From the NCBI RefSeq assembly GCF_000935125.1, contig NZ_JRKI01000045.1:1-64000 (forward strand): a stretch of DNA of 64,000 nt. Reading direction: 5' to 3'. Of the stretch, positions 46,525 to 55,108 are shown piece after piece. Positions within the stretch are counted from its first letter, which is position 1. The number at the start of each line of letters is the position of its first letter. Both the position numbers and the translations under genes were made by a program. The notes under the pieces are model-generated. The model did no database searches, was not told the DNA's origin, and saw nothing but the letters and a program-made list of their open reading frames with translations. This stretch comes from Streptomyces natalensis ATCC 27448. Its GTDB lineage: Bacteria > Actinomycetota > Actinomycetes > Streptomycetales > Streptomycetaceae.

Positions 46525-47534
46525 ACGCCGGGGAGCCGGACCACCCCGAGCGTTCGACCGCGCCCGACTCCTCCGGGATGCGCGGGCGCCGGATCGCCGG
46601 ATACCTCCTCCAGGACGAGATCGGCCGTGGCGGCATGGCGGTCGTCTACAAGGCGGAGGACCTGCGCCTCGGCCGCACGGTCGCGGTCAAACTGCTGGCG
46701 CCCGAACTGGCCCGTAACGACACCTTCCGCAAACGCTTCGTCCACGAGTCGCGGGTGGCCGCCGCCATCGACCATCCGCACATCGTGCCGGTCTTCGAGG
46801 CCGGGGAGACCGAGGGCGTCCTGTTCATCGCCATGCGCTACGTCAAAGGGCGGGATCTGCGGGCGCTGCTCGACCGCGAGGGGCCGCTGCCGCTGGAGAC
46901 CGCCTGCCGGATCGGCCTCCAGGTGGCCTCCGCCCTGGACGCCGCCCACGACCACGACCTGGTGCACCGCGACGTCAAACCCGGCAACATCCTCATCGCC
47001 GAGGGCACCGACACCGACCGCCCCGAACACGCCTACCTCACCGACTTCGGACTGACGAAGAAGTCGCTGTCGCTGACCGGCTTCACCAGCGTCGGACAGT
47101 TCGTCGGCACCCTCGACTACGTGGCCCCCGAACAGATCTCGGGCCGCCCGGTGGACGGCCGTTGCGACGTCTACAGCCTGGCCTGCGTCCTGTACGAGAT
47201 GCTGACCGGAGCGCCCCCGTTCCGCCGCGACGACGACATGGCACTGCTGTGGGCGCACCAGTACGACCCGCCGCCCGTCCTCTCCGGGCAACGCCCGGAC
47301 CTGCCACCGGGCGTCGACACGGTGCTGACCCGCTCACTGGCCAAATCCCCCGAGGAACGCCACGAAACCTGCCGCGAGTTCATCACGGCCCTGCGCGCAG
47401 CAGGCCGCCACGCCACCACGGGCACCCGTCCCCCACCCCCCGCCACCCAGGTCGACGCCTCCTCCACCCCCATGTCCCCCGCCACTCCCCCACCACCGCC
47501 GCGCTGGGCGACGCCGGTGTTCCCGGGGCGGTGA
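46521..47534 (+). CDS. Soluble Ser/Thr protein kinase (Hanks type)
   Basis: A 337-residue kinase with all catalytic parts: GRGGMAVVYKA (35-45), VAVKLL (Lys56), HRDVKPGN, TDFGLTKK and APEQISG, followed by a Pro-rich tail of about 45 residues. It lacks the membrane helix and PASTA repeats of PknB, so it acts in the cytoplasm. It overlaps the preceding small gene by 4 bp and is the third gene of the FHA-ABC operon, a natural writer for the FHA readers. Its stop codon lies inside the first unit of a 14-bp repeat array. Confidence 0.92.
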   Translation: MNAGEPDHPERSTAPDSSGMRGRRIAGYLLQDEIGRGGMAVVYKAEDLRLGRTVAVKLLAPELARNDTFRKRFVHESRVAAAIDHPHIVPVFEAGETEGVLFIAMRYVKGRDLRALLDREGPLPLETACRIGLQVASALDAAHDHDLVHRDVKPGNILIAEGTDTDRPEHAYLTDFGLTKKSLSLTGFTSVGQFVGTLDYVAPEQISGRPVDGRCDVYSLACVLYEMLTGAPPFRRDDDMALLWAHQYDPPPVLSGQRPDLPPGVDTVLTRSLAKSPEERHETCREFITALRAAGRHATTGTRPPPPATQVDASSTPMSPATPPPPPRWATPVFPGR

Positions 47535-47636
47535 TCCGGGGGCGGTGATCCGGGGGCGGTGATCCCGGGGCGGTGATCCCGGGGCGGTGATCCCGGGGCG
47601 GTGATCCGGGGACGGTGATCCGGGGGCGGTATCGGG
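47528..47636 (+). repeat. 14-bp tandem array, 8 copies
   Basis: Unit GCGGTGATCCSGGG, repeated with exact 14-bp period from 47528; units 7 and 8 have one or two changes. The TGA in unit one is the stop of the kinase gene; the rest lies in the 139-bp space before the convergent streptophobe gene. Each unit holds a GATC and CCCGGG-type core. It could be a slippage product, a protein-binding array or a set of weak terminators. Confidence 0.9.
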
Positions 47637-47673
47637 CCCGCTGCGCGTTTCCTGCCCACCCCCGCGGACAGCC

Positions 47674-48957
47674 TCAGGCTGGGGGCCGTTGCTCCCCCAC
47701 CTCCCCCCGATGCCGTACCCGCCGTGCCAGCAGGCTGCCCACACCCCCGGTGACCAGGCCGGATGCCGCGCCCGCCAGGAGCAGGCGGGGCAGTTGCGGG
47801 AGCAGGACGACTTCGCCGCCCAGGTTGCCGCCGAGGTTGCCGATGCCGATCAGGGAGAGGCCGTAGCGGGCGAGGATGCGGGTGAGGAGGCCGACGGCGA
47901 GGAGGGTGAGGGCGAGGGCCACGGCCATTTTGGTGGCGTGCCGCCAGGTGGGTGTGGTGGCCGGGGAGCGGACCGCGGCGAGGAAGGCGGCGGTGAGCAG
48001 GACCACTGCGGCCAGCGCCACCAGGAGCCAGCCGCGGGCGTCCCGGGCGACGACGGCGCCCAGGTCGAGGGTGCGCTGTCCGTGGCGGGTGCGCAGGATG
48101 TCGTCGAGCACCTGCGGGACGGGCAGCCCGATGGCCTTGTCGACATGGCCGCTCCAGGCACCGCCGGTGCCGATGCCCAGCGCCAGCCAGGCCAGGTTCG
48201 GCAGGCCGAGGAAGACCACCGCGACGGTCTGGGCCGGGTGCCCCTCGGTGATCAGTACGACGACGGCGGTGATCAGGCCGACGGCCACATAGGTGAGCAG
48301 CGCCAGTGCCATGGCGAAGGCGGGCGGCCGGAGGGCGGTCGCCAGGCGCAGCAGCGGGGAGGAGAGGGGAGCCCGACGGGAGACGAGGAAGGTGAGCGCG
48401 AGCAGCGCCAGCACCCAGAGCAGGCCGGTGCCGAGCGTGGCGGGTACGTCGGCGCCGAAGCCGACGGTGGGGGTCGCACCGATCTCCGCGCCGATCCGGT
48501 CGGCGAGGTCGTTGCCGACGGAGATCGTGAAGGTGTGGTGCGCGGCGAGGGCGACGCACAGCAGGAGCAGCAGCCAGCACACGGTCGTACGGGCGAGGCG
48601 GGCGAGCAGTTCGCGGCCGGTGGCGACCGCCCGGTGGCGTAGCGGGCGCAGGAAGACGGCGGCGGTGGCCAGGGCGCCGGCCAGGGTCACCGACAGGGGT
48701 ACGGCATCGAGGACGGCGTGGGCCTGGGCGATGCTGCCGGCGTCGCCGGTCAGGTCGATCGTGCCGCCCGCCGCGACGGTGACGGCGGCGGCCACGACGT
48801 GGGGGAAGGCGTAGCCGGGCAGGTCCCCGGCGCCCGCGGCCTGGAGGCCGATCGCGGCGACCACCCACATGGCGATGATGCCTGCGGCTGCGGCGGCCAG
48901 GGCCTGTCCCCAGAGGCGGAGGGGACCACCGGGTGCGGGGCCTTGCGGCTGGCTCAC
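47674..48957 (-). CDS. Streptophobe family membrane protein
   Basis: A 427-residue protein with ten or so membrane helices, with the pattern GGPLRLWGQALAAAAAGI, VVAAIGLQAAGAG, LLARLARTTVCWLLLLLC, GHVDKAIGLP and RLLLAGAASGLVTGGVGSLLA. This is the streptophobe family, found almost only in Streptomyces and of unknown function. GTG 48957 follows GGAG by five bases; the in-frame stretch upstream has no family match. It converges on the kinase gene across the 14-bp repeats and diverges from the DUF6777-like gene. Confidence 0.8.
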   Translation of the reverse strand: MSQPQGPAPGGPLRLWGQALAAAAAGIIAMWVVAAIGLQAAGAGDLPGYAFPHVVAAAVTVAAGGTIDLTGDAGSIAQAHAVLDAVPLSVTLAGALATAAVFLRPLRHRAVATGRELLARLARTTVCWLLLLLCVALAAHHTFTISVGNDLADRIGAEIGATPTVGFGADVPATLGTGLLWVLALLALTFLVSRRAPLSSPLLRLATALRPPAFAMALALLTYVAVGLITAVVVLITEGHPAQTVAVVFLGLPNLAWLALGIGTGGAWSGHVDKAIGLPVPQVLDDILRTRHGQRTLDLGAVVARDARGWLLVALAAVVLLTAAFLAAVRSPATTPTWRHATKMAVALALTLLAVGLLTRILARYGLSLIGIGNLGGNLGGEVVLLPQLPRLLLAGAASGLVTGGVGSLLARRVRHRGEVGEQRPPA

Positions 48958-49244
48958 GCGGTCTCCTGCCGACGCCGAAGGACGGGCCGGACCCTGGGGC
49001 CGGACCGGGGGACGTCCCCACGGTAAGCACAGGCGGTCCACCCCGCTTGCGGACGACGCCGACCACCGGCACACAATGGCACGAATATTGACAAAAGCGG
49101 GCAGAGGGAGAGTTCGCTGCGCCGGATGGGCCCGTATGTCCAGCTGCGCCGGATGGGCTCGCGTGCCCCATGAGCCGTAGGCACGCTGCGCGCCGCAACC
49201 CCTCTGCACGTTGCGCGTCGGAAGAGACACCGGAAGAGGGAGCC

Positions 49245-50414
49245 GTGACATCTGCACCGCCGCCCGACAGCCACCCGACCGGTCCGCCGTCGGGCCCGCT
49301 CTCCGGCCCCTCGTCGGGCCCCTCGTCCGGCCCGGTCTCCGAGCCGACCCGGGCCGGTGGGCCGCCCACCGAGGTGGACCGGCCGCGCGGGCCCGGCGGC
49401 GGTGGGCCGGGGGACGGCGGGGGCGGGGGCGGCGGTGGAGGCGGCGGGGCCGGGGGGCCGGGCGGTGGGGTGCCGTGGTGGCGGTCCGCGCCCCGGGTGG
49501 CGATCGTCGCGGCCGCCCTGGTGGCGGCCGTCGTCGTGATCGTCGTCCTGACCCGTCCGGGCGGCGGCGCGGGCGAGGTGGTGCTCCAGCCGGCCGCCGC
49601 GAACGGCCGCGACCCGTTCACCCGGTCGTCGGCCACCGAGTCCTCCCCGCCGCCGTCGCCGAGCGCCTCACCCGGCACCCCGTCGGGCGCCACGACCGGC
49701 GTCCCCAACTACCGCGGTTCCGAGCCCGGCCTGTACGGCGGCAGCCGCAACGCCGCCAGCTGCGATGTCGAGCAGCAGATCAGCTTCCTGGAGGCCGACC
49801 GGGCCAAGGCCCTCGCGTTCGCCGGCACGGAGGGCATCGACGTCGGCGCCGTACCGTCCTTCCTGCGCTCGCTGACGCCCGTACAGCTGCGCAAGGACAC
49901 CCTCGCCACCAACCACGGCTTCCGGGACGGCAAGGCCACCGCCTTCCAGTCGGTGCTCCAGGCTGGCAGCGCCGTCCTGATCGACTCCCGCGGATTGCCG
50001 CGGGTGCGCTGCGCCTGCGGCAATCCGCTGGCCGAGCCGGAGCCGCTGTCCAGCGAGGCGAAGACGAGCGGTACGGCCTGGCCCGGCTACCGCGCCGCGA
50101 ACACGGTGGCCGTGTCGCGGGCCACCACCGAGATGCGCTCCTTCGTCCTCTACGACCCGGAGACGAACCAGTACTTCGACCGCCCCCGCGGCACCGAGGG
50201 CGGTTCGGACACCTGGGCCCCCTCCCCCGGACCGACCACCGGGTCGCCGTCCCCGTCGCAGTCGCCGGGCTCCGAGACGCCCTCGAACCCGTCCACCTCC
50301 GAGTCCTCCCCCAGCGCGCCGGAAACGACCGGCACCACCTCGGGCACGGGCTCCGAGACACCCACCACGCCCTCGCCCCAGGAGACGGGCGGGGAATCGG
50401 GGCAGAGCAGCTGA
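49245..50414 (+). CDS. DUF6777-like secreted or membrane-anchored protein
   Basis: A 389-residue protein. A Pro/Gly-rich cytoplasmic tail (1-75, with a poly-Gly run) precedes one membrane helix (about 87-107, VAIVAAALVAAVVVIVVLT). The outer domain (115-305) starts VVLQPAAANGRDPFT, as in DUF6777 proteins, and includes SCDVEQQISFLEADRAKALAFA and VRCACGNPLAEP; the last 75 residues are a Ser/Pro/Thr-rich tail suited to the cell wall. GTG 49245 has GAGGGAG two to three bases upstream; an ATG at 49170 would add 25 residues. The role is unknown; such proteins often lie near streptophobe and envelope genes. Confidence 0.75.
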   Translation: MTSAPPPDSHPTGPPSGPLSGPSSGPSSGPVSEPTRAGGPPTEVDRPRGPGGGGPGDGGGGGGGGGGGAGGPGGGVPWWRSAPRVAIVAAALVAAVVVIVVLTRPGGGAGEVVLQPAAANGRDPFTRSSATESSPPPSPSASPGTPSGATTGVPNYRGSEPGLYGGSRNAASCDVEQQISFLEADRAKALAFAGTEGIDVGAVPSFLRSLTPVQLRKDTLATNHGFRDGKATAFQSVLQAGSAVLIDSRGLPRVRCACGNPLAEPEPLSSEAKTSGTAWPGYRAANTVAVSRATTEMRSFVLYDPETNQYFDRPRGTEGGSDTWAPSPGPTTGSPSPSQSPGSETPSNPSTSESSPSAPETTGTTSGTGSETPTTPSPQETGGESGQSS

Positions 50415-50439
50415 TGCGGTGACGGGCCCGGCCACGGCC

Positions 50440-50468
50440 GTAACCGGTCACCGCGCCGAGGCCACTTC
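50440..50468 (+). repeat. Direct repeat GTTACGGAAC, 2 copies
   Basis: Near 50470-50495 the sequence reads GTTACGGAAC, five bases, GTTACGGAAC. It lies about 100 bp before the L,D-transpeptidase start. GGAAC followed 15 bases later by CGTGTC is a weak match to an envelope-stress ECF promoter. Boundaries here are approximate. Confidence 0.3.
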
Positions 50469-50526
50469 CTGTTACGGAACAGTCCGTTACGGAACCGTGT
50501 CATAGATCGCCGATCCCCCCAGACAA

Positions 50527-50593
50527 CCTCCGAAACAGACAAACCCTCTTCATCTGTGGCGGTTTTCCCGCCGTCAGCTGTCTGTTTTGGAGG
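50527..50593 (+). promoter_or_regulatory. Stem-loop that hides the L,D-transpeptidase ribosome site
   Basis: Left arm CCTCCGAAACAGACA (50527-50541) can pair over all 15 bases with right arm TGTCTGTTTTGGAGG (50579-50593), with one G-U pair as RNA. The right arm holds GGAGG of the ribosome site (50589-50595). The 37-base loop contains a second small hairpin, GGCGG-TTTTC-CCGCC. In this form translation should be off. This looks like a built-in RNA switch or thermometer, though no known class was recognised. Confidence 0.6.
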
Positions 50594-50599
50594 AGCTTC

Positions 50600-51784
50600 G
50601 TGCACGCCGCACCCCGCCGCCACCCGGCCCGTTTCCTGCCCGTGCTGCTCGCGACGGCCACCGTGCTGACCGCATGCGGCGGGGGCGCCGGCGCCGCCAC
50701 GTCGAAGGCGGACGAGCCCGCCGCCAAGGTGAGCGTCACCCCGGCCGCGGGCAGCAAGGCGGCCGCGCTCGGCTCGCCGATATCCGTGCGGGCCTCCGGC
50801 GGCAAGCTCACCTCCGTTGACGTCAAGGACGACCAGGGCTCCCGGGTCGAGGGCAAGCTGGCCGCCGACGGCACGACGTGGAAGTCGGCCGGCAAGGTGC
50901 GCCCGAAGACCACCTACACCGTCCGCACCCGGACGACGTCCGACGGCGGCAAGGATTCCGCCGTCACCTCGGTCTTCACCACCGAGCAGGCCGACAAGGT
51001 CAACAAGCTCACCAACACCCCGGGCGGCGGGCAGACCGTGGGCACCGGCATGCCGATATCGATCCTCTTCGACCACCCGATAGCCACCGGCCGGCGGGCC
51101 GAGATCGAAAAGGCGCTGAAGGTCACCACCCAGCCGCACGTCCAGGGCGCCTGGGGCTGGGTCAAGGACTACTCCGGCAAGGACCGGATCGACTGGCGGC
51201 CCAAGGACTACTGGCCCGCGGGCACCAAGGTCTCCGTCAAGGGCGCGCTGGCCGGAATCGACTCCGGCTCCACGGGCGGCTGGTTCGCCCGGGACTACAA
51301 CTTCGGCTTCTCCATAGGCGCCGACCACAAGGCCGTCATCGATGTGCCCTCGCACACCCTGACCATGTACGAGAACGGCAGGAAGGTCGGCAGCGTCGTC
51401 GGCTCCGCGGGCTCCCCGCAGGACCCGACCCGCGGCGGTGTGCACACCGTACGCAGCAAGAACGCCGCCGAAACCATGGACTCCTCCACCATCGGCCACG
51501 GCAAGGAGTGGATGCTGGACTCGAAGTGGGTCACCCACCTCACCGCCTCCGGCACCTTTCTGCACTCCGCGCCCTGGAACCACCAGATCGGCGTGGCCAA
51601 CACCAGCCACGGCTGCTTCGGGATGACCACCGGCGACGCCAAGAAGGTCTTCGACTTCCTGACCATCGGCTCCACCGTCGAGGTCAAGGGCACCAGCAAC
51701 CCCAACAGGACCGACGTCGGCAACGGCCTGGAGGTCTGGCAGGAGTCCTGGCAGCAGTGGCAGCAGCGCAGCGCGCTGAAGTGA
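50600..51784 (+). CDS. L,D-transpeptidase lipoprotein (YkuD domain)
   Basis: A 394-residue envelope enzyme that makes 3-3 peptidoglycan cross-links. A signal peptide ends in the lipobox LTAC (Cys26). Two Ig-like domains follow (about 45-130 and 135-240), then the YkuD catalytic domain (245-375) with HSAPWN and the active site SHGCFGM (His, Gly, Cys). The usual residue after HGC is Val or Leu; here it is Phe. The C-terminal tail EVWQESWQQWQQR is rich in Trp and Gln. GTG 50600 has GGAGGAG five bases upstream, within a predicted stem. Confidence 0.93.
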   Translation: MHAAPRRHPARFLPVLLATATVLTACGGGAGAATSKADEPAAKVSVTPAAGSKAAALGSPISVRASGGKLTSVDVKDDQGSRVEGKLAADGTTWKSAGKVRPKTTYTVRTRTTSDGGKDSAVTSVFTTEQADKVNKLTNTPGGGQTVGTGMPISILFDHPIATGRRAEIEKALKVTTQPHVQGAWGWVKDYSGKDRIDWRPKDYWPAGTKVSVKGALAGIDSGSTGGWFARDYNFGFSIGADHKAVIDVPSHTLTMYENGRKVGSVVGSAGSPQDPTRGGVHTVRSKNAAETMDSSTIGHGKEWMLDSKWVTHLTASGTFLHSAPWNHQIGVANTSHGCFGMTTGDAKKVFDFLTIGSTVEVKGTSNPNRTDVGNGLEVWQESWQQWQQRSALK

Positions 51785-51803
51785 CCGCCGGCCCGGATGC
51801 CGG

Positions 51804-52223
51804 TCAGCGCCGGTGCCGGGCCAGGGTGCGGGGCCGGGTGAGCAGCAGATAGCCGGTGGCCACGACGGTGACGGCCTGGGCGAGGGCGGCGAGTTTCTTC
51901 TCGCCGGTCCAGGCCGGGTCGTACATACCGGGCAGCGGGCCCAGCCGGCCGACGTCGACATAGCGGTAGAGCAGCAGCAGGACGAGCCCGCCGCCGGCGA
52001 CGATGCAGGCGAAGGCGTCGGACGCGGGCCGGCGCCACAGCAGGACGAGCAGCGCCGCGAGCGCGGCGAGGGCGGCCTCGACGCGGAAGAGCGTGCCCTC
52101 GCTGAGGGTCGCCACGACGGGGTCGTGCTCGGCGGCGAGATCGGCGTGGACATAGGCGTTCACGGCCAGCCCGGCCGCGGCCACCAGCCGTGCCGCGATC
52201 CGTGTGACGAAGTGTGAGGCCAC
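51804..52223 (-). CDS. Small four-helix membrane protein
   Basis: A 139-residue integral membrane protein: helices at about 8-27 (ARLVAAAGLAVNAYVHADLA), 47-66, 72-90 and 112-130, with an outer loop RYVDVGRLGPLPGMYDPAWTGEKK. I recognise the pattern as a common actinobacterial hypothetical but know no function. The GTG start at 52223 is 24 bp past the cupredoxin gene, so the two are probably co-transcribed. It converges on the transpeptidase gene with 19 bp between stops. Confidence 0.7.
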   Translation of the reverse strand: MASHFVTRIAARLVAAAGLAVNAYVHADLAAEHDPVVATLSEGTLFRVEAALAALAALLVLLWRRPASDAFACIVAGGGLVLLLLYRYVDVGRLGPLPGMYDPAWTGEKKLAALAQAVTVVATGYLLLTRPRTLARHRR

Positions 52224-52247
52224 CGCTGCCGCCCGCCTTTCCGGTGC

Positions 52248-52658
52248 TCAGCCGCGGACGGTGAGCTTGCCCTTCATGTACTCGTGGATATCGCAGAAGT
52301 ACGGGTAGCTGCCCGGCTTGCCGGGCGCCGTGAAGGTGGCGGTCGCGCCACCCTTGATGGTGCCGGTGTCGAAGCCCCCCTTGCCGCCGGAGGCGGTCAC
52401 GGTGTGCGGCGCGGAGTCCTTGTTGTCGACGGTGATCTTCACGCCGGGGCGCACGGTCAGCACGGCCGGGACGTAGGTGAAGTCCTTGATGATGATGCGG
52501 ATCGCGCCGCTCGTGGCGGTCGACTGTGCGGGCGAGTGAGGAGTCGCGGTCGACCCGCCGCCCTCGCCCGTGGTGGTGCAGCCGGTCAGGGCCGTCGCGA
52601 GAAGGAGGACGGCGGCCGCCACGGCGCGGTGGGACCGGCGGCACGGCGAGAAGGGCAT
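52248..52658 (-). CDS. Cupredoxin-like lipoprotein
   Basis: A 136-residue exported protein. The signal peptide ends in the lipobox LTGC (about Cys27). After a Ser/Thr-rich linker the domain reads FTYVPAVLTVRPG, then PHTVTASG and YFCDIHEYMKGKLTV, giving the type-1 copper set His, Cys, His, Met. It should carry electrons or copper outside the membrane. ATG 52658 has AGGGAG about six bases upstream. It is co-oriented with the membrane protein that follows it. Confidence 0.9.
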   Translation of the reverse strand: MPFSPCRRSHRAVAAAVLLLATALTGCTTTGEGGGSTATPHSPAQSTATSGAIRIIIKDFTYVPAVLTVRPGVKITVDNKDSAPHTVTASGGKGGFDTGTIKGGATATFTAPGKPGSYPYFCDIHEYMKGKLTVRG

Positions 52659-52786
52659 GGCGGCTCCCTGGGGTCGTCGCGACCCACTAGACACCGGCCG
52701 CCGCCGCCGGGCGAGCCGAAGCCGTCGTTCGGCGTACCCGCCGCCCGTTCACCGGTGGGCGCGCCGGGGACGGGGGATGAGCATGC

Positions 52787-52818
52787 GCCGGGGCCGGTAC
52801 ATGGGTACCGGCCCCGGC
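52787..52818 (-). terminator. Hairpin terminator after phospholipase C
   Basis: Perfect 14-bp arms GCCGGGGCCGGTAC / GTACCGGCCCCGGC with a 4-base loop, 10 bases past the stop at 52829. One of the strongest hairpins in the window. Confidence 0.85.
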
Positions 52819-52828
52819 GTCCGGTCGC

Positions 52829-54886
52829 TCAGCCTGTGATGAGGGCCGGGTCGCTGACGCCCGGCTGCCCGTTCTCGACGTGTCCGGCGAACCGGCGCAG
52901 GTACGAGAAGTCCCCGTCCGAGGAGACCGACACGTCGTACCAGCGCTTGCTGGCGCGCAGGTCCACGGTGTGCTTGACGGTGGCGCCGACGCGCACCGTG
53001 AAGGTCTCGCTCGCGCCGCCGTAGGCGTTGGTGACCGTCAGATGGCAGTCGGCGCCGGCGGTGTTGGTCATGGTCAGGGTGACGTTCCCGGTGGCCGCGT
53101 CATGGCGGGCGGTGACCTCGGGGCCGGCGGTCTTGCCGGTGCCCTTGAAGACACGGAAGAAGCCGTTGGGGCCGTGCACCGTCAGGTCGTAGACACCGTT
53201 GGAGTACTTGGTGTTCCAGGTGTCGGAGATCTTCTTGCCGGCCTGGGTGGTGTAGGTCCACGGCCCGTCGCCGCGGTTGCCGGCGGTGACGGTGAAACAG
53301 GCGCCGGCCTTGTCACCGGCGCTGAAGGTGAGGGTGTACTTGCCGTCGCCGGGCGAGCCCGCGCCGTCGGTCAGCGGTGCGTAGCGCAGCGGGCGGGTGG
53401 GCCGGGAGCCGGTCTCCTGCTTGGGCAGCACGGGGTTGGCGGGCGGCTTGGGGACGTAGCTGTCGTGCCGCTTGTTGTCCGGCGGCTGGTAGGCGTGGGT
53501 GTCCGGCAGCGGGGCGGGCTTGGGGTTGTCCAGGCCGAAGTCGAAGGCGGCGGTCAGATCGCCGCAGATGGCGCGGCGCCAGGGCGAGATGTTGGGCTCG
53601 TGGACGCCGAAGCGCTGCTCCATGAAGCGGATGATGGAGGTGTGGTCGAGGACCTCGGAGCAGACGTAGCCGCCGGTGCTCCAGGGGGAGACGACGAGCA
53701 TCGGGACGCGCTGGCCCAGACCGTAGGGGCCGGCGGTGTAGCCGGCGTTGCCGGAGAAGTGGTCGAGGGACGAGTCCACGGTGGACAGGCCCTGGTTGGC
53801 GTCGGCCGGCGGGAACGGCGGCAGGACGTGGTCGAAGTAGCCGTCGTTCTCGTCGTAGGTGATGAACAGCGCGGTCTTGCTCCACACCTCGGGGTTGGAG
53901 GTGAGCGCGTCCAGGACCTGCGAGACGTACCAGGCGCCGTAGTTGGCGGGCCAGTTGGGGTGCTCGGAGAACGCCTCGGGGGCGACGACCCACGAGATCT
54001 TGGGGAGCTTGCCGGCCTTGACGTCGGCCTTCAGGTGGTCGAAGTAGCCGTCGCCCGCCTTGGCGTTGGTGCCGGTGCGGGCCTTGTCGTAGAGCGGGTC
54101 GCCGGGCTTGGCGTTGCGGTACTGGTTGAAGAAGAGCAGCGAGTTGTCGCCGAAGGTGCCGCGGTAGGCGTCGTCGATCCAGCCCCACTTGCCGTTGGCG
54201 TCCAGGCCGTCGCCGATGTCCTGGTAGACCTTCCAGGAGACGCCGGCCTTCTCCAGGCGCTCGGGGTAGGTCGTCCAGCTGTAGCCCGCCTCCTCGTTGC
54301 CCAGGACCGGGCCGCCGCCCGAGCCGTCGTTGCCGACGTGGCCGGAGAACATGTAGTAGCGGTTGGGGTCGGTGGCCCCGATGATCGAGCAGTGGTACGA
54401 GTCACAGATGGTGAACGTATCGGCGAGCGCGTAGTGGAACGGGATGTCCTTGCGCGTCAGATGGGCCATCGTGCCGGTCCCCTTGGCGGGGATCCAGTTG
54501 TCGTACTTGCCGTCGTTCCATGCCTTGTGGCCGCCGGCCCAGTCGTGGTTGAGGCCCTCGATGAACTGCATGCCGAGGTTGTCGGCGTCCGGGTGGTAGG
54601 GCAGGACGTCCGTGCCGCCGTTGGCCTGGTGCCAGACCGACTTGCCGCTGGGCAGTGTGAGCGGGCGCGGGTCGCCGAAGCCGCGGACGCCCTTCATGGC
54701 GCCGAAGTAGTGGTCGAAGGAACGGTTCTCCTGCATCAGGACGACGATGTGCTCGACGTCCTTGAGGGAACCGGTACGCCGCGTGGCGGGGATGGCCGCG
54801 GCGCGGGCGATGCTGCTGGAGAGGGCGGTGGCACCGGCGGTGGCACCGGCTATCTGGAGGAAGCGTCGCCGGTTGACGTCAGGCAT
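52829..54886 (-). CDS. plcC: Phosphocholine-specific phospholipase C, Tat-exported
   Basis: A 685-residue secreted enzyme. A Tat signal (NRRRFLQIAG, 5-14) is followed by the phosphoesterase domain: HIVVLMQENRSFDHYFG (nucleophile-bearing Asn/Arg/Ser/Asp motif), WAGGHKAWNDGKYD, TICDSYHCSIIGATDPNR, FITYDENDGYFDHV, and RVPMLVVSPWS. Two C-terminal beta domains (about 495-585 and 590-680) complete the usual length. It splits phosphatidylcholine and sphingomyelin outside the cell. In related bacteria phosphate starvation controls such genes; one GTTCGCCC stretch upstream is not enough to claim a PHO box. A GTTCC-AAGA-GGAAC palindrome lies at 54978-54991. Confidence 0.93.
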   Translation of the reverse strand: MPDVNRRRFLQIAGATAGATALSSSIARAAAIPATRRTGSLKDVEHIVVLMQENRSFDHYFGAMKGVRGFGDPRPLTLPSGKSVWHQANGGTDVLPYHPDADNLGMQFIEGLNHDWAGGHKAWNDGKYDNWIPAKGTGTMAHLTRKDIPFHYALADTFTICDSYHCSIIGATDPNRYYMFSGHVGNDGSGGGPVLGNEEAGYSWTTYPERLEKAGVSWKVYQDIGDGLDANGKWGWIDDAYRGTFGDNSLLFFNQYRNAKPGDPLYDKARTGTNAKAGDGYFDHLKADVKAGKLPKISWVVAPEAFSEHPNWPANYGAWYVSQVLDALTSNPEVWSKTALFITYDENDGYFDHVLPPFPPADANQGLSTVDSSLDHFSGNAGYTAGPYGLGQRVPMLVVSPWSTGGYVCSEVLDHTSIIRFMEQRFGVHEPNISPWRRAICGDLTAAFDFGLDNPKPAPLPDTHAYQPPDNKRHDSYVPKPPANPVLPKQETGSRPTRPLRYAPLTDGAGSPGDGKYTLTFSAGDKAGACFTVTAGNRGDGPWTYTTQAGKKISDTWNTKYSNGVYDLTVHGPNGFFRVFKGTGKTAGPEVTARHDAATGNVTLTMTNTAGADCHLTVTNAYGGASETFTVRVGATVKHTVDLRASKRWYDVSVSSDGDFSYLRRFAGHVENGQPGVSDPALITG

Positions 54887-54977
54887 GAGTGCGAAACCTC
54901 GTCGTCTGTGGGGGATTTCGGGGATCGGTCGGGTGCAGCGGTGTGCGGGTCTGTGCGGACACGGGACTGAGCAGAGT

Positions 54978-54991
54978 GTTCCAAGAGGAAC
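54978..54991. promoter_or_regulatory. Palindrome upstream of phospholipase C
   Basis: GTTCCAAGAGGAAC (5-bp arms, 4-base spacer), about 95 bp before the start. With GATGTGACATC a little further on (about 55018-55028) it is one of two short palindromes in this 222-bp region. Possible operators; no regulator is assigned. Confidence 0.3.
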
Positions 54992-55069
54992 GAGTGCCAG
55001 GGAAGGGGGGGTATCGCAGATGTGACATCACGCGGTACGTGGGGCGAACTTGCTGGTCGGGGCGGCGGT

Positions 55070-55101
55070 GGCGGCCGCCCCCGCATCCGGGGGCGGCCGC
55101 C
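55070..55101 (-). terminator. Hairpin terminator after the MFS gene
   Basis: Perfect 13-bp arms GGCGGCCGCCCCC / GGGGGCGGCCGCC with a 6-base loop, 7 bases past the stop at 55109. Ends the operon that starts at 58623 or 57537. Confidence 0.8.
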
Positions 55102-55108
55102 GGTGTGC

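Noticed and set aside
54887..55108. PHO box before phospholipase C
   Set aside because: Only one GTTCGCCC-like unit is present; PhoP sites need at least two direct repeats.
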